Notes under the pieces: generated by a model | The model's input: only the letters and a program-made list of their open reading frames with translations | What the model was told of the DNA's origin: nothing | Databases searched by the model: none | Shown here: piece by piece, positions 30,155 through 38,142 of the stretch | How the letters are laid out: each line of letters opens with the position of its first letter | Numbering within the stretch: position 1 is the stretch's first letter | Made by a program: the position numbers and the translations under genes | From: DAIQNV01 sp038748775 | Lineage (GTDB): Bacteria; Planctomycetota; Phycisphaerae; Phycisphaerales; UBA1924 | Length of the DNA: 64,000 nucleotides | Assembly: GCA_038748775.1 (NCBI GenBank) | Contig: JBCDIT010000018.1 | Location: forward strand, 1-64,000 | Reading direction: 5' to 3'

Positions 30155-30466
30155 ATGAGCCTCTTGAACTTCCGAACCGTCTGCGGCGCCGCGTGCCTCA
30201 TCGGGGGCGCGTTCATGTTTGGATGGAACGCGTGCATCGCGTTGCCGACGATTTTGGTCGGGATGCTCTTCATCATGTCCGCCGCGGTGGCGACGCCTTC
30301 GACACAGTTCATGATGCCTCGGATGCCTCAGATCTTTACGCCGTTCCGACCATGGAACCCAGGAAAGGAAGCTGAGGACCACCTGCGCACCGAGAAGCGT
30401 GCACGCGAAGAGATGCGCAAGACCGACGAGCGGCTCTTGAAGTCGAGAGGTCGCTCGCGTCGGTAG
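30155..30466 (+). CDS. Small membrane protein (103 aa)
   Basis: The product begins MSLLNFRTVCGAACLIGGAF and has two hydrophobic helices within residues 8-50 (FMFGWNACIALPTILVGMLF, IMSAAVATP), then a charged tail (AEDHLRTEKRAREEMRKTDE, ending SRGRSRR). No family is recognised. An ATG five codons earlier (30140) is the alternative start, and neither has a strong Shine-Dalgarno. The 230 bases before it show no other supported gene. It is convergent with dinB, 30 bases away. Confidence 0.5.
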   Translation: MSLLNFRTVCGAACLIGGAFMFGWNACIALPTILVGMLFIMSAAVATPSTQFMMPRMPQIFTPFRPWNPGKEAEDHLRTEKRAREEMRKTDERLLKSRGRSRR

Positions 30467-30496
30467 CGCTAGGAGCGCGGACCCGAAGATCATCGG

Positions 30497-31744
30497 TCAC
30501 TCTTCGAGTTCGGTCTCTTCGTCCGGCGCTGAATGATCGAAGCCCACGCGCTTGTTCGGCGCGTACGAGCCGGCCCTTCGTATCGAGCCCTTACCGTACC
30601 GTTCGGTGATCGCGTCGGTCGCTTTGTCGAGCGACCGCTTCGCCTCGGTGCGCTCGGTGTCATCGGCGAACAAGCCGGGCTGGGCCGCTGCGGCGGACGC
30701 GTCGGAAAGGTGCGTCGCCGTGACACCGATCAGTCGGATAGATCGGAATCCAGCCGGTTCCTTGCACCAGGCATCGAAAAGCTCTCGGGACGCCCGAGCG
30801 AGCGCGTCGGTCGTGTCCGTCGGCCCGTCGAGCATCACGGAGCGGGTGACGGTCTGGAAGTCGCCGAAGCGGATCTTGACGGTCACACCCCCGAACGAGC
30901 GAGCGTGCTTGCGGGCGCGCCTCGCCACCGCCTCTGCTTGCGCCAGCATCACGGCCCGCACCTCGTCCGGATCGGTCAGGTTCTCCCCGAAGGTCTGCTC
31001 GTGCCCGATCGTCTTGGCCTCGCGATCGGGCGTGACCGGCCGGTCGTCGTCGCCCCGTGAGAGTGCCGCGAGATGAGCCCCGAACGACCCGAGCTTCGAG
31101 ACGAGCACCGCTTCTGGATACTCGCGGATATCGCCGATGGTGCGGAGCCCGAGTTTGGCGAGAGCCTTCTCCGCCGCCGGACCTACGCCCCAGAGTCTCG
31201 TCACCGGGAGTGGGTCGAGCACGTCGTGCACCCGGCCCGGCTCGATGATGGTCAGCCCATCGGGCTTCTCGAGATCAGACGCGAGCTTGGCCAAGAACTT
31301 GTTGGGAGCGACGCCGACCGAGACGGTCAGGCCGGTCTCGTCTTTGACGCGAGCCTTGATCCGCGCCGCGAGATCTGGAGCGGGCCCGAGCAGTTGGGTT
31401 GAACCGCCGACGTCGAGGAACGCTTCATCTATAGATATCGGTTGTACCAATGGCGTGAAGTCGTCGTAGATGGCAAAGACGCGATCCGAAAGCTCGCGGT
31501 ATCGCCCACCCCGAGGCTTCACGACGACCGCATGCGGGCAGAGCCTTAGCGCTACAGCCGTGGGCATCGCCGATCGACACCCGAATATGCGCGCTTCATA
31601 GCTAGCAGCCGCGACAACGCCTCGCCGTCCTCGCCCACCCACCAACAAGGGTTTTCCGCGCAGATCTGAGTTGTCGAGCTGCTCCACCGACGCAAAGAAG
31701 GCATCGAGATCAGCGTGCAGAATCGCTCTAGATTCAGAGTCCAT
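30497..31744 (-). CDS. dinB: DNA polymerase IV (Y family)
   Basis: The 415-residue error-prone polymerase carries the DinB motifs ILHADLDAFFASVEQLDNSD, GRGRRGVVAAASYEARIFG, MPTAVALRLCP, and the catalytic acidic pair in ISIDEAFLDVGGS. A helix-hairpin-helix region (LPVTRLWGVGPAAEKALAKL) and a little-finger domain follow. The C-terminal tail (LFADDTERTEAKRSLDKATD, AITERYGKG) is typical. No canonical beta-clamp QLxLF motif is clear beyond QPGLF near residue 350. The ATG at 31744 is in frame with the conserved start. No LexA box was identified in the 223-base divergent region. Confidence 0.95.
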   Translation of the reverse strand: MDSESRAILHADLDAFFASVEQLDNSDLRGKPLLVGGRGRRGVVAAASYEARIFGCRSAMPTAVALRLCPHAVVVKPRGGRYRELSDRVFAIYDDFTPLVQPISIDEAFLDVGGSTQLLGPAPDLAARIKARVKDETGLTVSVGVAPNKFLAKLASDLEKPDGLTIIEPGRVHDVLDPLPVTRLWGVGPAAEKALAKLGLRTIGDIREYPEAVLVSKLGSFGAHLAALSRGDDDRPVTPDREAKTIGHEQTFGENLTDPDEVRAVMLAQAEAVARRARKHARSFGGVTVKIRFGDFQTVTRSVMLDGPTDTTDALARASRELFDAWCKEPAGFRSIRLIGVTATHLSDASAAAAQPGLFADDTERTEAKRSLDKATDAITERYGKGSIRRAGSYAPNKRVGFDHSAPDEETELEE

Positions 31745-31967
31745 GGCTTACGAAAGACTTCGTGGTTTGCAACAATTCCGTCTCGGTCGCCCTCGCCCAG
31801 GTACACCCTGGGGTCGTATCGGTCCTCCGATGGGTTGTCAGACCCACAGAGCTAAGGAAGCGACCCAAGACACGTGGCATCTGGATAGAAACCATTGAAA
31901 TCGGTCCCCCCTGTGTCGATACCCCCACAAAGGTGAGTTCGCAACTGACACGAGGGATCGACTACAG

Positions 31968-32939
31968 ATGAACACGTTTGCCTTCTCCGGCGCCGGTATC
32001 GCCGACCCGCTTCAGAGCGGACCCTTCGCCTCCATTGTCCGTCTCGCCCGGCGCCTTTTCGACGTCCCGGTCGCGATGGTCACGCTCGACGGCACCAACA
32101 CCGCCGAGCAAACCCCTTGGGCGACGGCTGACGTCCGGTCTCATCCCGATGCGTGGGCGAAGCTCCAGTACCACGACGTCTGCGCCGCGTTACCCGGGCT
32201 CACCGCCTTCGCCGCCGCGGCCCTCCGGTCTGCGGATGGCGCGATCATCGGGTCGCTATCGATCGCGACTTCGGACTCGCGCGAGTTCACTCCGGAAGAC
32301 CTCCAGCACCTCGACGACCTCGCGGCGCTGGCGGCCTTGCGGTTCCAGGCCGGCGCCGCGGCGGCGGTTCAAGCCGAACTGCTCGAGGTGGCGCACCATG
32401 AACACCGGCGTTCGTTGCACGATGCGCTCACCGGTGTTCTGAACCGGGCCGGGATTTCCGCGGTGCTCGATTCCGCCCTTGCCTCCGGGCGAACGAGCGA
32501 GGGTGTCACCGTTGTCGTGACCGATGTCGATCGCTTCAAGACCATCAACGACACGCTGGGCCACGCGGCAGGCGACGACGTGATCAAGGCGGTCGCGTCG
32601 CGACTCAACGCGGCGACCCGCGACCGCGACGCGGTCGGGCGCCTCGGCGGCGACGAGTTCTTGATGGTGCTCAGCGGTTGCGGCGATCAGCAACTCGCAG
32701 AACAAGTGGCCGGTCGCATGTTCGAGTCGATCCGGGCCAACCCGATCCGCCTGCGCCGCGAATCGAGCCCGAAGGACGCGCACGTCACGCTCAGTATGGG
32801 CGTCGCAGTCATCCCCGCCGGAATAGCGTGCCGTCCGGAGGACGCGCTCGAGCTCGCCGATCAGGCGATGTACGTGGCCAAGCGTGCGGGCCGTGACCAA
32901 ATCAGCGTCGTCGTGGCGCCGAAGGTCGACGCCGCGTAA
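31968..32939 (+). CDS. GAF-GGDEF protein, probable diguanylate cyclase
   Basis: The 323-residue soluble protein has an N-terminal GAF domain (ASIVRLARRLFDVPVAMVTL, IGSLSIATSDSREFTPEDLQ) and a C-terminal GGDEF domain starting DALTGVLNRAGI. The catalytic loop GRLGGDEFLMVL lies near residue 226 and SMGVAVIPAG near 285, with the usual DVDRFKTINDTLGHAAGDD. The intact GGDEF and metal Asp predict synthesis of c-di-GMP from GTP. The N-terminal GAF probably senses a small ligand. It is divergent from dinB. Confidence 0.92.
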   Translation: MNTFAFSGAGIADPLQSGPFASIVRLARRLFDVPVAMVTLDGTNTAEQTPWATADVRSHPDAWAKLQYHDVCAALPGLTAFAAAALRSADGAIIGSLSIATSDSREFTPEDLQHLDDLAALAALRFQAGAAAAVQAELLEVAHHEHRRSLHDALTGVLNRAGISAVLDSALASGRTSEGVTVVVTDVDRFKTINDTLGHAAGDDVIKAVASRLNAATRDRDAVGRLGGDEFLMVLSGCGDQQLAEQVAGRMFESIRANPIRLRRESSPKDAHVTLSMGVAVIPAGIACRPEDALELADQAMYVAKRAGRDQISVVVAPKVDAA

Positions 32940-33009
32940 ATCGACTCACCGTTGACTCGGAGGGAATGCGGGTCGCTCTCTACCGGGAGCGTCCCGTTGT
33001 TGGCACCGC

Positions 33010-33303
33010 TCAGGGGCAGCCAGCGAGGGACTCGACGATGAACGCGTCGATGTCCGCGAGGTTGGAGACGCCGAAGGGCTCGACGAGGTCCTCGATCGAA
33101 CAGGGTGGCGGGACGTACGGAGCGCCCGAGTTTGAGACGGTGACGTCACCGACGCCATCGATGACCTCCACCGAGAACACCGCTTCGATCACTGCGTTCG
33201 ACGCGCCGCTCGGGCGATACGAGCCTGGGCACCCCGAAGCCGGCACCCAGCCTTTCTCCGAAGCGACGATGGGGCGTAGATATCTTGATCGCGGTCCGAT
33301 CAA
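33010..33303 (-). pseudogene. Remnant of a GC-type dockerin protein
   Basis: The frame ends CSIEDLVEPFGVSNLADIDA-FIVESLAGCP, one dockerin repeat between the conserved Cys and the terminal Gly-Cys-Pro. Before it lie about 40 residues of beta-type sequence (FSVEVIDGVGDVTVSNSGA). There is no signal peptide, and the frame ends upstream in the divergent kinase gene region with only a TTG. So it looks like the 3' end of a larger gene whose 5' part has been lost. The second dockerin repeat normally present is missing. Confidence 0.65.
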
Positions 33304-33383
33304 GCTCGATCAAGGCACTCGAACCACGCCTCTATCGACCTTGCCCAGCTTCGCGCCGAGGCCTCCTCGGATACTGTTCCGGC

Positions 33384-35213
33384 ATGCTCCTCCGCCTTTC
33401 CATCATCGAGGGCCCCGACGCGCCCAAGCACCTCACGCTCCCCGCTGATGAGCCCCAGCTCATCGGGCGTTCGTCCGAGGCCCTACCGATCTCCGACACG
33501 ACCGTGTCGCGCCGGCACGCCGAACTGACGCCCGACGAGGGCAAGTGGTACGTCCGCGATCTGCAATCGCAGAACAACACCTACCTCAACGGGCGGCGGA
33601 TCATCGGACGAACCGAGATCAACGAGGACGACGAGATCCGCGTCGGCTCCACCGTCATCCGCGTCGGCGAGGCGAAACAGAAGAACATCGACCTCGTGCA
33701 GGTCATGGACGAAGGCTCGCTCGACACCGACATCGAGCACGTTCTCCGATCCGACGATCCCGATGAATACCCCTCGTCTCTCGCCGACTCGGTCGCGTTG
33801 GCCGAGCCCGAGCCCAGCCGAGCCGCGGCCGATCACCTGCGGATTATCTATGAGGTCACTCGGATCACGACGCGGCTCACCGATCGCCAGCGGCTGCTCG
33901 AACAGGTGATGGAGCTTGTGTTCGACGAGTTCGAGCCGGAGCGTGGGCTCATCATGCTCGTCCCGAAGGACGCCCCGACGCGAGCCGATCGCCTGCGTCC
34001 CCAGGAGATCGACCCCGAGAACATCCCGGCGACGGGGGACATCCCGCTGGTCGGGGCGCTCGCCGGAGGCGTGGAGCTTGAGCCGGCGGTCATCCGGTAC
34101 GCCCACCCCCCCACCACCGAGAGCGACGAGGACGAACGTCGGATCCAGATCAGCCGCACCATTCTTAATCACGTTGTGAAACAGGCCGAGGGCGTGCTCA
34201 GCTCCAACGCGCAAACCGACCCCCGGTTCCGATCGGGCGACTCGGTGACCAGGTACAACATCCGCTCCGCGGTGTGCAGCCCGATCCGCTTCGGCGACCG
34301 TGTGTTCGGCGCGATCTACATCGATAGCTCGATCGCGAACTACACCTATACCGAACAGCAGCTCGCTTTGCTCAACGCGGTCGGCCAGCACACGGCGCTG
34401 GCGCTCGCCAACGCTGAGCAGACCGCCAAGCAGTTGCACGCCGAACGCCTCGCCGCGATCGGCGAGACGGTGGCCGGCCTCAGTCACAGCATCAAGAACA
34501 TCTTGCAAGGTCTTCGGGGTGGCGCCGACGTCGTCGAGATGGGCCTCCAGAAGGACGACCTCAAGCTCGCGACCGGCGGCTGGGACATCCTGAAGCGAAA
34601 CCTCGACCGCATCGTCGGCCTCACGATGAACATGCTGACGTTCAGTCGCCAGAGGCACGTCGATATCACGCTCACCAAGCTCGGCTCGCTGATCGAAGAG
34701 TGCGCTCAGCTCCTTGAAAACCCGGCTTCCGAGAAAGGCTGCGCGATCATTGTCGATGTCGACACCGAGATGCCCCCGGTCCCGATGGACCCCGACCTGA
34801 TGCACCAGGCGTTGATGAACCTGATGACCAACGCGATCGATGCGGTCGCCCAGGGTGCGGGCATCGTCACCGTTCGCGCGTTCTACCACGAGCCCGGGAT
34901 CGAAAACCCCAAGCTCAAGAGCCCCACCATCGAGCTCATCGTCGCCGACAACGGGCCGGGCATCCCCAAGGGCCAGCTCAACCGGATCTTCGAACCGTTC
35001 CACACCACCAAGGGCCTACGCGGCACCGGGCTCGGGCTGGCCGTGACGCGGCGGATCGTGACCGACCACCAGGGACGCATCCGCGTCGAGACCGCCGAGG
35101 GCAAGGGCACCGTCATGCGGATCCTGTTGCCCGCCGACCTCGACGGCCAGATCGACCCCAGCGCCACCACGGAAACGGCCCTGCGAGAGGTCGACGCGCT
35201 CGACGAGGTGTAG
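33384..35213 (+). CDS. FHA-GAF sensor histidine kinase
   Basis: The 609-residue protein has an FHA phosphopeptide-binding domain at about residues 1-100 (LIGRSSEALPISDTTVSRRH, NNTYLNGRRI), a GAF domain near 160-350 (SAVCSPIRFGDRVFGAIYID), then a histidine-kinase core. The H-box is VAGLSHSIKNILQGL (His near residue 368), the N-box LMNLMTNAIDAV, and the ATP lid DNGPGIP with GTGLGLAVTRRIV. No membrane helix is seen, so it is cytoplasmic. Fusion of FHA to a kinase suggests cross-talk between Ser/Thr and His-Asp signalling. No response regulator gene is adjacent. The ATG at 33384 starts the FHA domain. Confidence 0.92.
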   Translation: MLLRLSIIEGPDAPKHLTLPADEPQLIGRSSEALPISDTTVSRRHAELTPDEGKWYVRDLQSQNNTYLNGRRIIGRTEINEDDEIRVGSTVIRVGEAKQKNIDLVQVMDEGSLDTDIEHVLRSDDPDEYPSSLADSVALAEPEPSRAAADHLRIIYEVTRITTRLTDRQRLLEQVMELVFDEFEPERGLIMLVPKDAPTRADRLRPQEIDPENIPATGDIPLVGALAGGVELEPAVIRYAHPPTTESDEDERRIQISRTILNHVVKQAEGVLSSNAQTDPRFRSGDSVTRYNIRSAVCSPIRFGDRVFGAIYIDSSIANYTYTEQQLALLNAVGQHTALALANAEQTAKQLHAERLAAIGETVAGLSHSIKNILQGLRGGADVVEMGLQKDDLKLATGGWDILKRNLDRIVGLTMNMLTFSRQRHVDITLTKLGSLIEECAQLLENPASEKGCAIIVDVDTEMPPVPMDPDLMHQALMNLMTNAIDAVAQGAGIVTVRAFYHEPGIENPKLKSPTIELIVADNGPGIPKGQLNRIFEPFHTTKGLRGTGLGLAVTRRIVTDHQGRIRVETAEGKGTVMRILLPADLDGQIDPSATTETALREVDALDEV

Positions 35214-35373
35214 CGCCCGGGCCGATTCGATCGATTCCTTGAAACGGACCCCGGGTAGCCGGTACTGTCTTCTTGGGCGGAAACGGTCACGGGATTTGAG
35301 AAGCCATCAGAACTTGAAGCGCGAACGGCTGGCGCGATCGCTGTGCGTGTGGGCCGTGCGGGAAGAAAGGTAG

Positions 35374-35502
35374 CATGATCCTCCGGTCGATCTGTTCATC
35401 GGCGACTTTCTCGCCGGCGACGAGCACGCCGATCTGGACGGAGACCGGCGCATCGACCTCAGCGACATCGATGCGTTTATCGCATCGTTCACCGGCATGT
35501 AA
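35374..35502 (+). pseudogene. Dockerin remnant
   Basis: Between stop codons, a 42-residue plus-strand frame reads VDLFIGDFLAGDEHADLDGD-RRIDLSDIDAFIASFTGM. This is the end of one dockerin repeat and the whole of the next. The final GCP is replaced by GM. No start codon or signal peptide exists upstream. ADLDGDRRIDLSDIDAF is also closer to the classic calcium-binding dockerin loop than the other copies here. It is followed by a strong hairpin. Confidence 0.6.
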
Positions 35503-35506
35503 AAAC

Positions 35507-35536
35507 GCACACGGCACCGAAACCGGTGCCGTGTGC
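35507..35536. terminator. Rho-independent terminator (bidirectional hairpin)
   Basis: GCACACGGCACCG and CGGTGCCGTGTGC form a perfect 13-bp stem with a 4-base loop. On the minus strand it is followed by GTTTTTA, so it best serves the PEP-CTERM-like gene ending at 35569; it also ends the dockerin remnant on the plus strand. Confidence 0.75.
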
Positions 35537-35568
35537 CTTCGTTCGTTCAAAGAGAAGCGTGGTCCGGA

Positions 35569-36186
35569 TCAGGCCATGCGGCGACGGTGCGAGCCAACGA
35601 CCAGCAGACCGAGCCCAGCGAGCGCCGAACCGGTCGGGAGCGGGACGAAGGTCATGAGCAGGTTGTCAACGCCGAAGGTGCCGCCACCGTTGTGGATCTC
35701 AACGGCGCGAACGCCCAGGCTGGTCTGGAAGTCGTCGGACGACCAACGACGAAGCTCAAGACCGCTGCCACCCGGGGCGCCGATAAGGAAGCTCTGCGTG
35801 CTGCCGTCGATGAGGATGAGGTGGACGTGGATGTCTTGGTCGTTGCGGCGAACGACATCAAAGTCGAGCGAGCCGAAGTGACCGGTCGCGGCTTCAATGC
35901 GGAGCGACGCCTGAGCGAGACTCGTGCCCAGCGAGGCCGAAACGAGAGCGATCTCGTCGTCGGGAAAGAAGCGGCTGAGATCGGTCGCGACCGGGTCGGT
36001 CGAACTCACGAACGCGTTGTCGAGCTCACCCGAGAACACGACATTCTGCGTCGACACGAACTGATCGGTGATGATCGTGCCGTCGGCGACGGAATCAAAG
36101 TCGAGCTGCACCGAGGCAGCCGAGGCAGCCGAGGCAGCCGAGGCGGCGCCGCACAATGCTGCGATCGAAGCGATTTGAACTCGCAT
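35569..36186 (-). CDS. PEP-CTERM-like anchored surface protein (paralogue 1)
   Basis: The 205-residue protein has signal MRVQIASIAALCGAA, extended by AAS repeats, a beta-sandwich body with HNGGGTFGVDNLLMTF, and a C-terminal sorting tail VPLPTGSALAGLGLLVVGSH ending in RRRMA: Pro motif, hydrophobic helix, basic end, as in PEP-CTERM proteins. It is about 45 percent like the product at 40232-40843 (shared FDSLxFD-VRRNDQDIH and the same tail). Upstream GGAGTAG-TG leaders also match. Probably exported and processed at the surface. The repeat in the signal peptide may vary in number. Confidence 0.85.
   Translation of the reverse strand: MRVQIASIAALCGAASAASAASAASVQLDFDSVADGTIITDQFVSTQNVVFSGELDNAFVSSTDPVATDLSRFFPDDEIALVSASLGTSLAQASLRIEAATGHFGSLDFDVVRRNDQDIHVHLILIDGSTQSFLIGAPGGSGLELRRWSSDDFQTSLGVRAVEIHNGGGTFGVDNLLMTFVPLPTGSALAGLGLLVVGSHRRRMA
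36112..36147. repeat. Four 9-bp tandem repeats inside the signal peptide
   Basis: Four consecutive units of CGAGGCAGC (the last with one change) code on the minus strand for repeated Ala-Ala-Ser at the end of the signal peptide of the PEP-CTERM-like gene. Whole-unit gain or loss would keep frame but change the cleavage region length. Confidence 0.85.
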
Positions 36187-36455
36187 CACTACTCCACTCC
36201 TCTCAGGCTCAGCAGACGATCGCCCACTGGCACAGTTCCTCAAGGAGTATCCCTGCATCAGGCTCTTACCACAAGCTTGATACTCGCGTCACTGCCTTTT
36301 TTATGGCCATTCACCGGAACCGATCCCTCTAGTGTGAATCTGGGTACTTTTTTATACACCGGTGAGTTCACACAGAATTCTGATTTCCGCGACCCTCTCA
36401 CCGGTAATGGTGGAGAAGATCTGCTTCCTACCACAGCACAAACATGCTATTCCCG

Positions 36456-37217
36456 TCAACGTGAAGGCAAAGCAGATGAGAAATCGAGTTCGACGAGTGG
36501 CTGATCGCTGATCTGGATAAGGCCAACGCGCCCGAGGTCGAGATCGAGCGACGTGAGCAGCGTGCTCGCGATAAGCAGAGCGACGACCGTCGTCATCACG
36601 AAGTTGCGCGAGCCGGCAGTCCCGCACGAGTACCCGATCACACCCAGCGTCAGCAACGAGCACACAACGAGCAACACCAAGACCGGGGTCTTGACGTGCT
36701 TGTTGGCACCGACGCGAAGTGTGTGGATGTCGATGACCTCGTTCACGGCGTTGATCACCGGAACGAGACCGGTCGGGTCGGCTCGCGTCCCATCACGCGC
36801 GAGCGCCCAGAGCCTCTCGTGGTAGCGGGGCACCTCGTCGATGAAGTCGTCGAGGACACCATCGCGGATGAGGTTGCCCGCCTGGGAGCGATGCTCGGTG
36901 TACACACGCAGCGTGTCGCGAAACTCGGTCGCGTAAGGCTCGGGGATCAGATCGGCGCGGAGGTAGGCGGTCCCGATCGCGTTGGACTCTTCGAACACCA
37001 ACGTCTGTCGCTCGACGAAACGCCCGGCGGAACCGGCGAAACTGAACGCGAGCAAGAGCCCGAGCAAGCCCAGGCTCGCGCCCTGGATCGGCCCGGTGTC
37101 GATCCGCTTGCCGGTGTCGGTCCGCCTCCCGAGCCGAAAGCCGATCTCGATGGCGACGATAAAGACAGCCGGAGTCAGGACAACCGCGACGATCTGCAAC
37201 AAGAGCAACTGCGACAT
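36456..37217 (-). CDS. DUF4239 (bestrophin-like) membrane protein
   Basis: The 253-residue product has helices at the N-terminus (LLLLQIVAVVLTPAVFIVAI), near residue 50 (ASLGLLGLLLAFSFAGSAGR) and two at the end (VLVLLVVCSLLTLGVIGYS, VMTTVVALLIASTLLTSLDL). FVERQTLVFEESNAIGTAYL and the soluble segment around RVYTEHRSQAGNLIR fit the DUF4239 family, described as bestrophin-like and possibly forming ion channels. Function is not proven. It is flanked by a PEP-CTERM-like gene and a dockerin gene, with no obvious operon link. Confidence 0.8.
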   Translation of the reverse strand: MSQLLLLQIVAVVLTPAVFIVAIEIGFRLGRRTDTGKRIDTGPIQGASLGLLGLLLAFSFAGSAGRFVERQTLVFEESNAIGTAYLRADLIPEPYATEFRDTLRVYTEHRSQAGNLIRDGVLDDFIDEVPRYHERLWALARDGTRADPTGLVPVINAVNEVIDIHTLRVGANKHVKTPVLVLLVVCSLLTLGVIGYSCGTAGSRNFVMTTVVALLIASTLLTSLDLDLGRVGLIQISDQPLVELDFSSALPSR

Positions 37218-37298
37218 GAGACGCCTCCAAGGGTCACCTCATGTATCGAGTGAGTCGGCCAAGAGTCTGCAACTCGCCGGTGACTTCCCCGGTCGGTG

Positions 37299-38069
37299 CT
37301 AGGCGCAGCCCGACAGGAACGACGCGATAAACGCATCGATATCGCTCAGGTCGATGACCCCCAGAGGGGCAGCAAGATCGGCGTCGGCGTCACCATTCAG
37401 AAAGGCGCTGATGAAGGCGTCCACGTCGCTCAGATCAAGCAGCCCGAACGGGGGTGTGAGATCTCCGGTACACAGCAGCGTTCCAAACTGGAGGTGGTCC
37501 ATCGCCCAATCGTTCGAGACGGTCCCGGTCACGATGATCTGTTCGATGCCCATGCGATCGACAAATCCGTAGAACCGATCCTGCAGGCACACGTTGAAGT
37601 TTTCAGCGGTCTGGAAGCCCTGCACACTGCCCAGATCGACACCGCCGCGCCGCGCGGAGAAGACGATCGGCGTGTTCTCGAGCGCGTCGGTGATCACGAC
37701 GCCGGCATGCGTCGGAAGGCGGCCATCGCTGTCCGCGGGAAGCGTGAAAACAAGCGTTGCCTCGCCGGCGGAGTAGTACGCCCCCGTCGCCTGCCCGTTC
37801 GAGTTCCCGTTGTTGTCGATGACGCCGTCGTCGAAGTCGACCGAGTCACCAAAGTCGTCGCTTCGAACGAGAACAAGCCCCCCTGAAACTCCGGCGACCG
37901 TATCGAGGCTGCCATCTTCGAACGTCTCAAGCACGAGCGGCACGCCGTCGAACGGGGGCAGCGCGAACGGAGAATCCGCGGCCTGGAAGTAAGTCGCCCC
38001 CGGACCATGAATGCCCTGCGCTACGACCGGGGACACAAGGGCGACGACAAAGAGACCAGCCAAACGCAT
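37299..38069 (-). CDS. GC-type dockerin secreted protein (256 aa)
   Basis: The signal peptide is MRLAGLFVVALVSPVVAQ. The cargo (about 165 residues) is beta-rich with DGVPLVLETFEDGSLDT and FYGFVDRMGIEQIIVTGTVS, like single jelly-roll or carbohydrate-binding folds seen in PEP-CTERM proteins. The C-terminus has Cys, then two repeats: DLTPPFGLLDLSDVDAFISA and DLAAPLGVIDLSDIDAFIAS, ending GCA instead of GCP. The dockerin is expected to anchor the protein in a complex or on the surface. The specific partner is unknown. Confidence 0.85.
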   Translation of the reverse strand: MRLAGLFVVALVSPVVAQGIHGPGATYFQAADSPFALPPFDGVPLVLETFEDGSLDTVAGVSGGLVLVRSDDFGDSVDFDDGVIDNNGNSNGQATGAYYSAGEATLVFTLPADSDGRLPTHAGVVITDALENTPIVFSARRGGVDLGSVQGFQTAENFNVCLQDRFYGFVDRMGIEQIIVTGTVSNDWAMDHLQFGTLLCTGDLTPPFGLLDLSDVDAFISAFLNGDADADLAAPLGVIDLSDIDAFIASFLSGCA

Positions 38070-38142
38070 GATCCACCTCCGGGTCTCACTCTACCCGGAG
38101 CCGCCGCGTCCGCGAAGCACGATCTTCATTCCCCGCGAGTGT

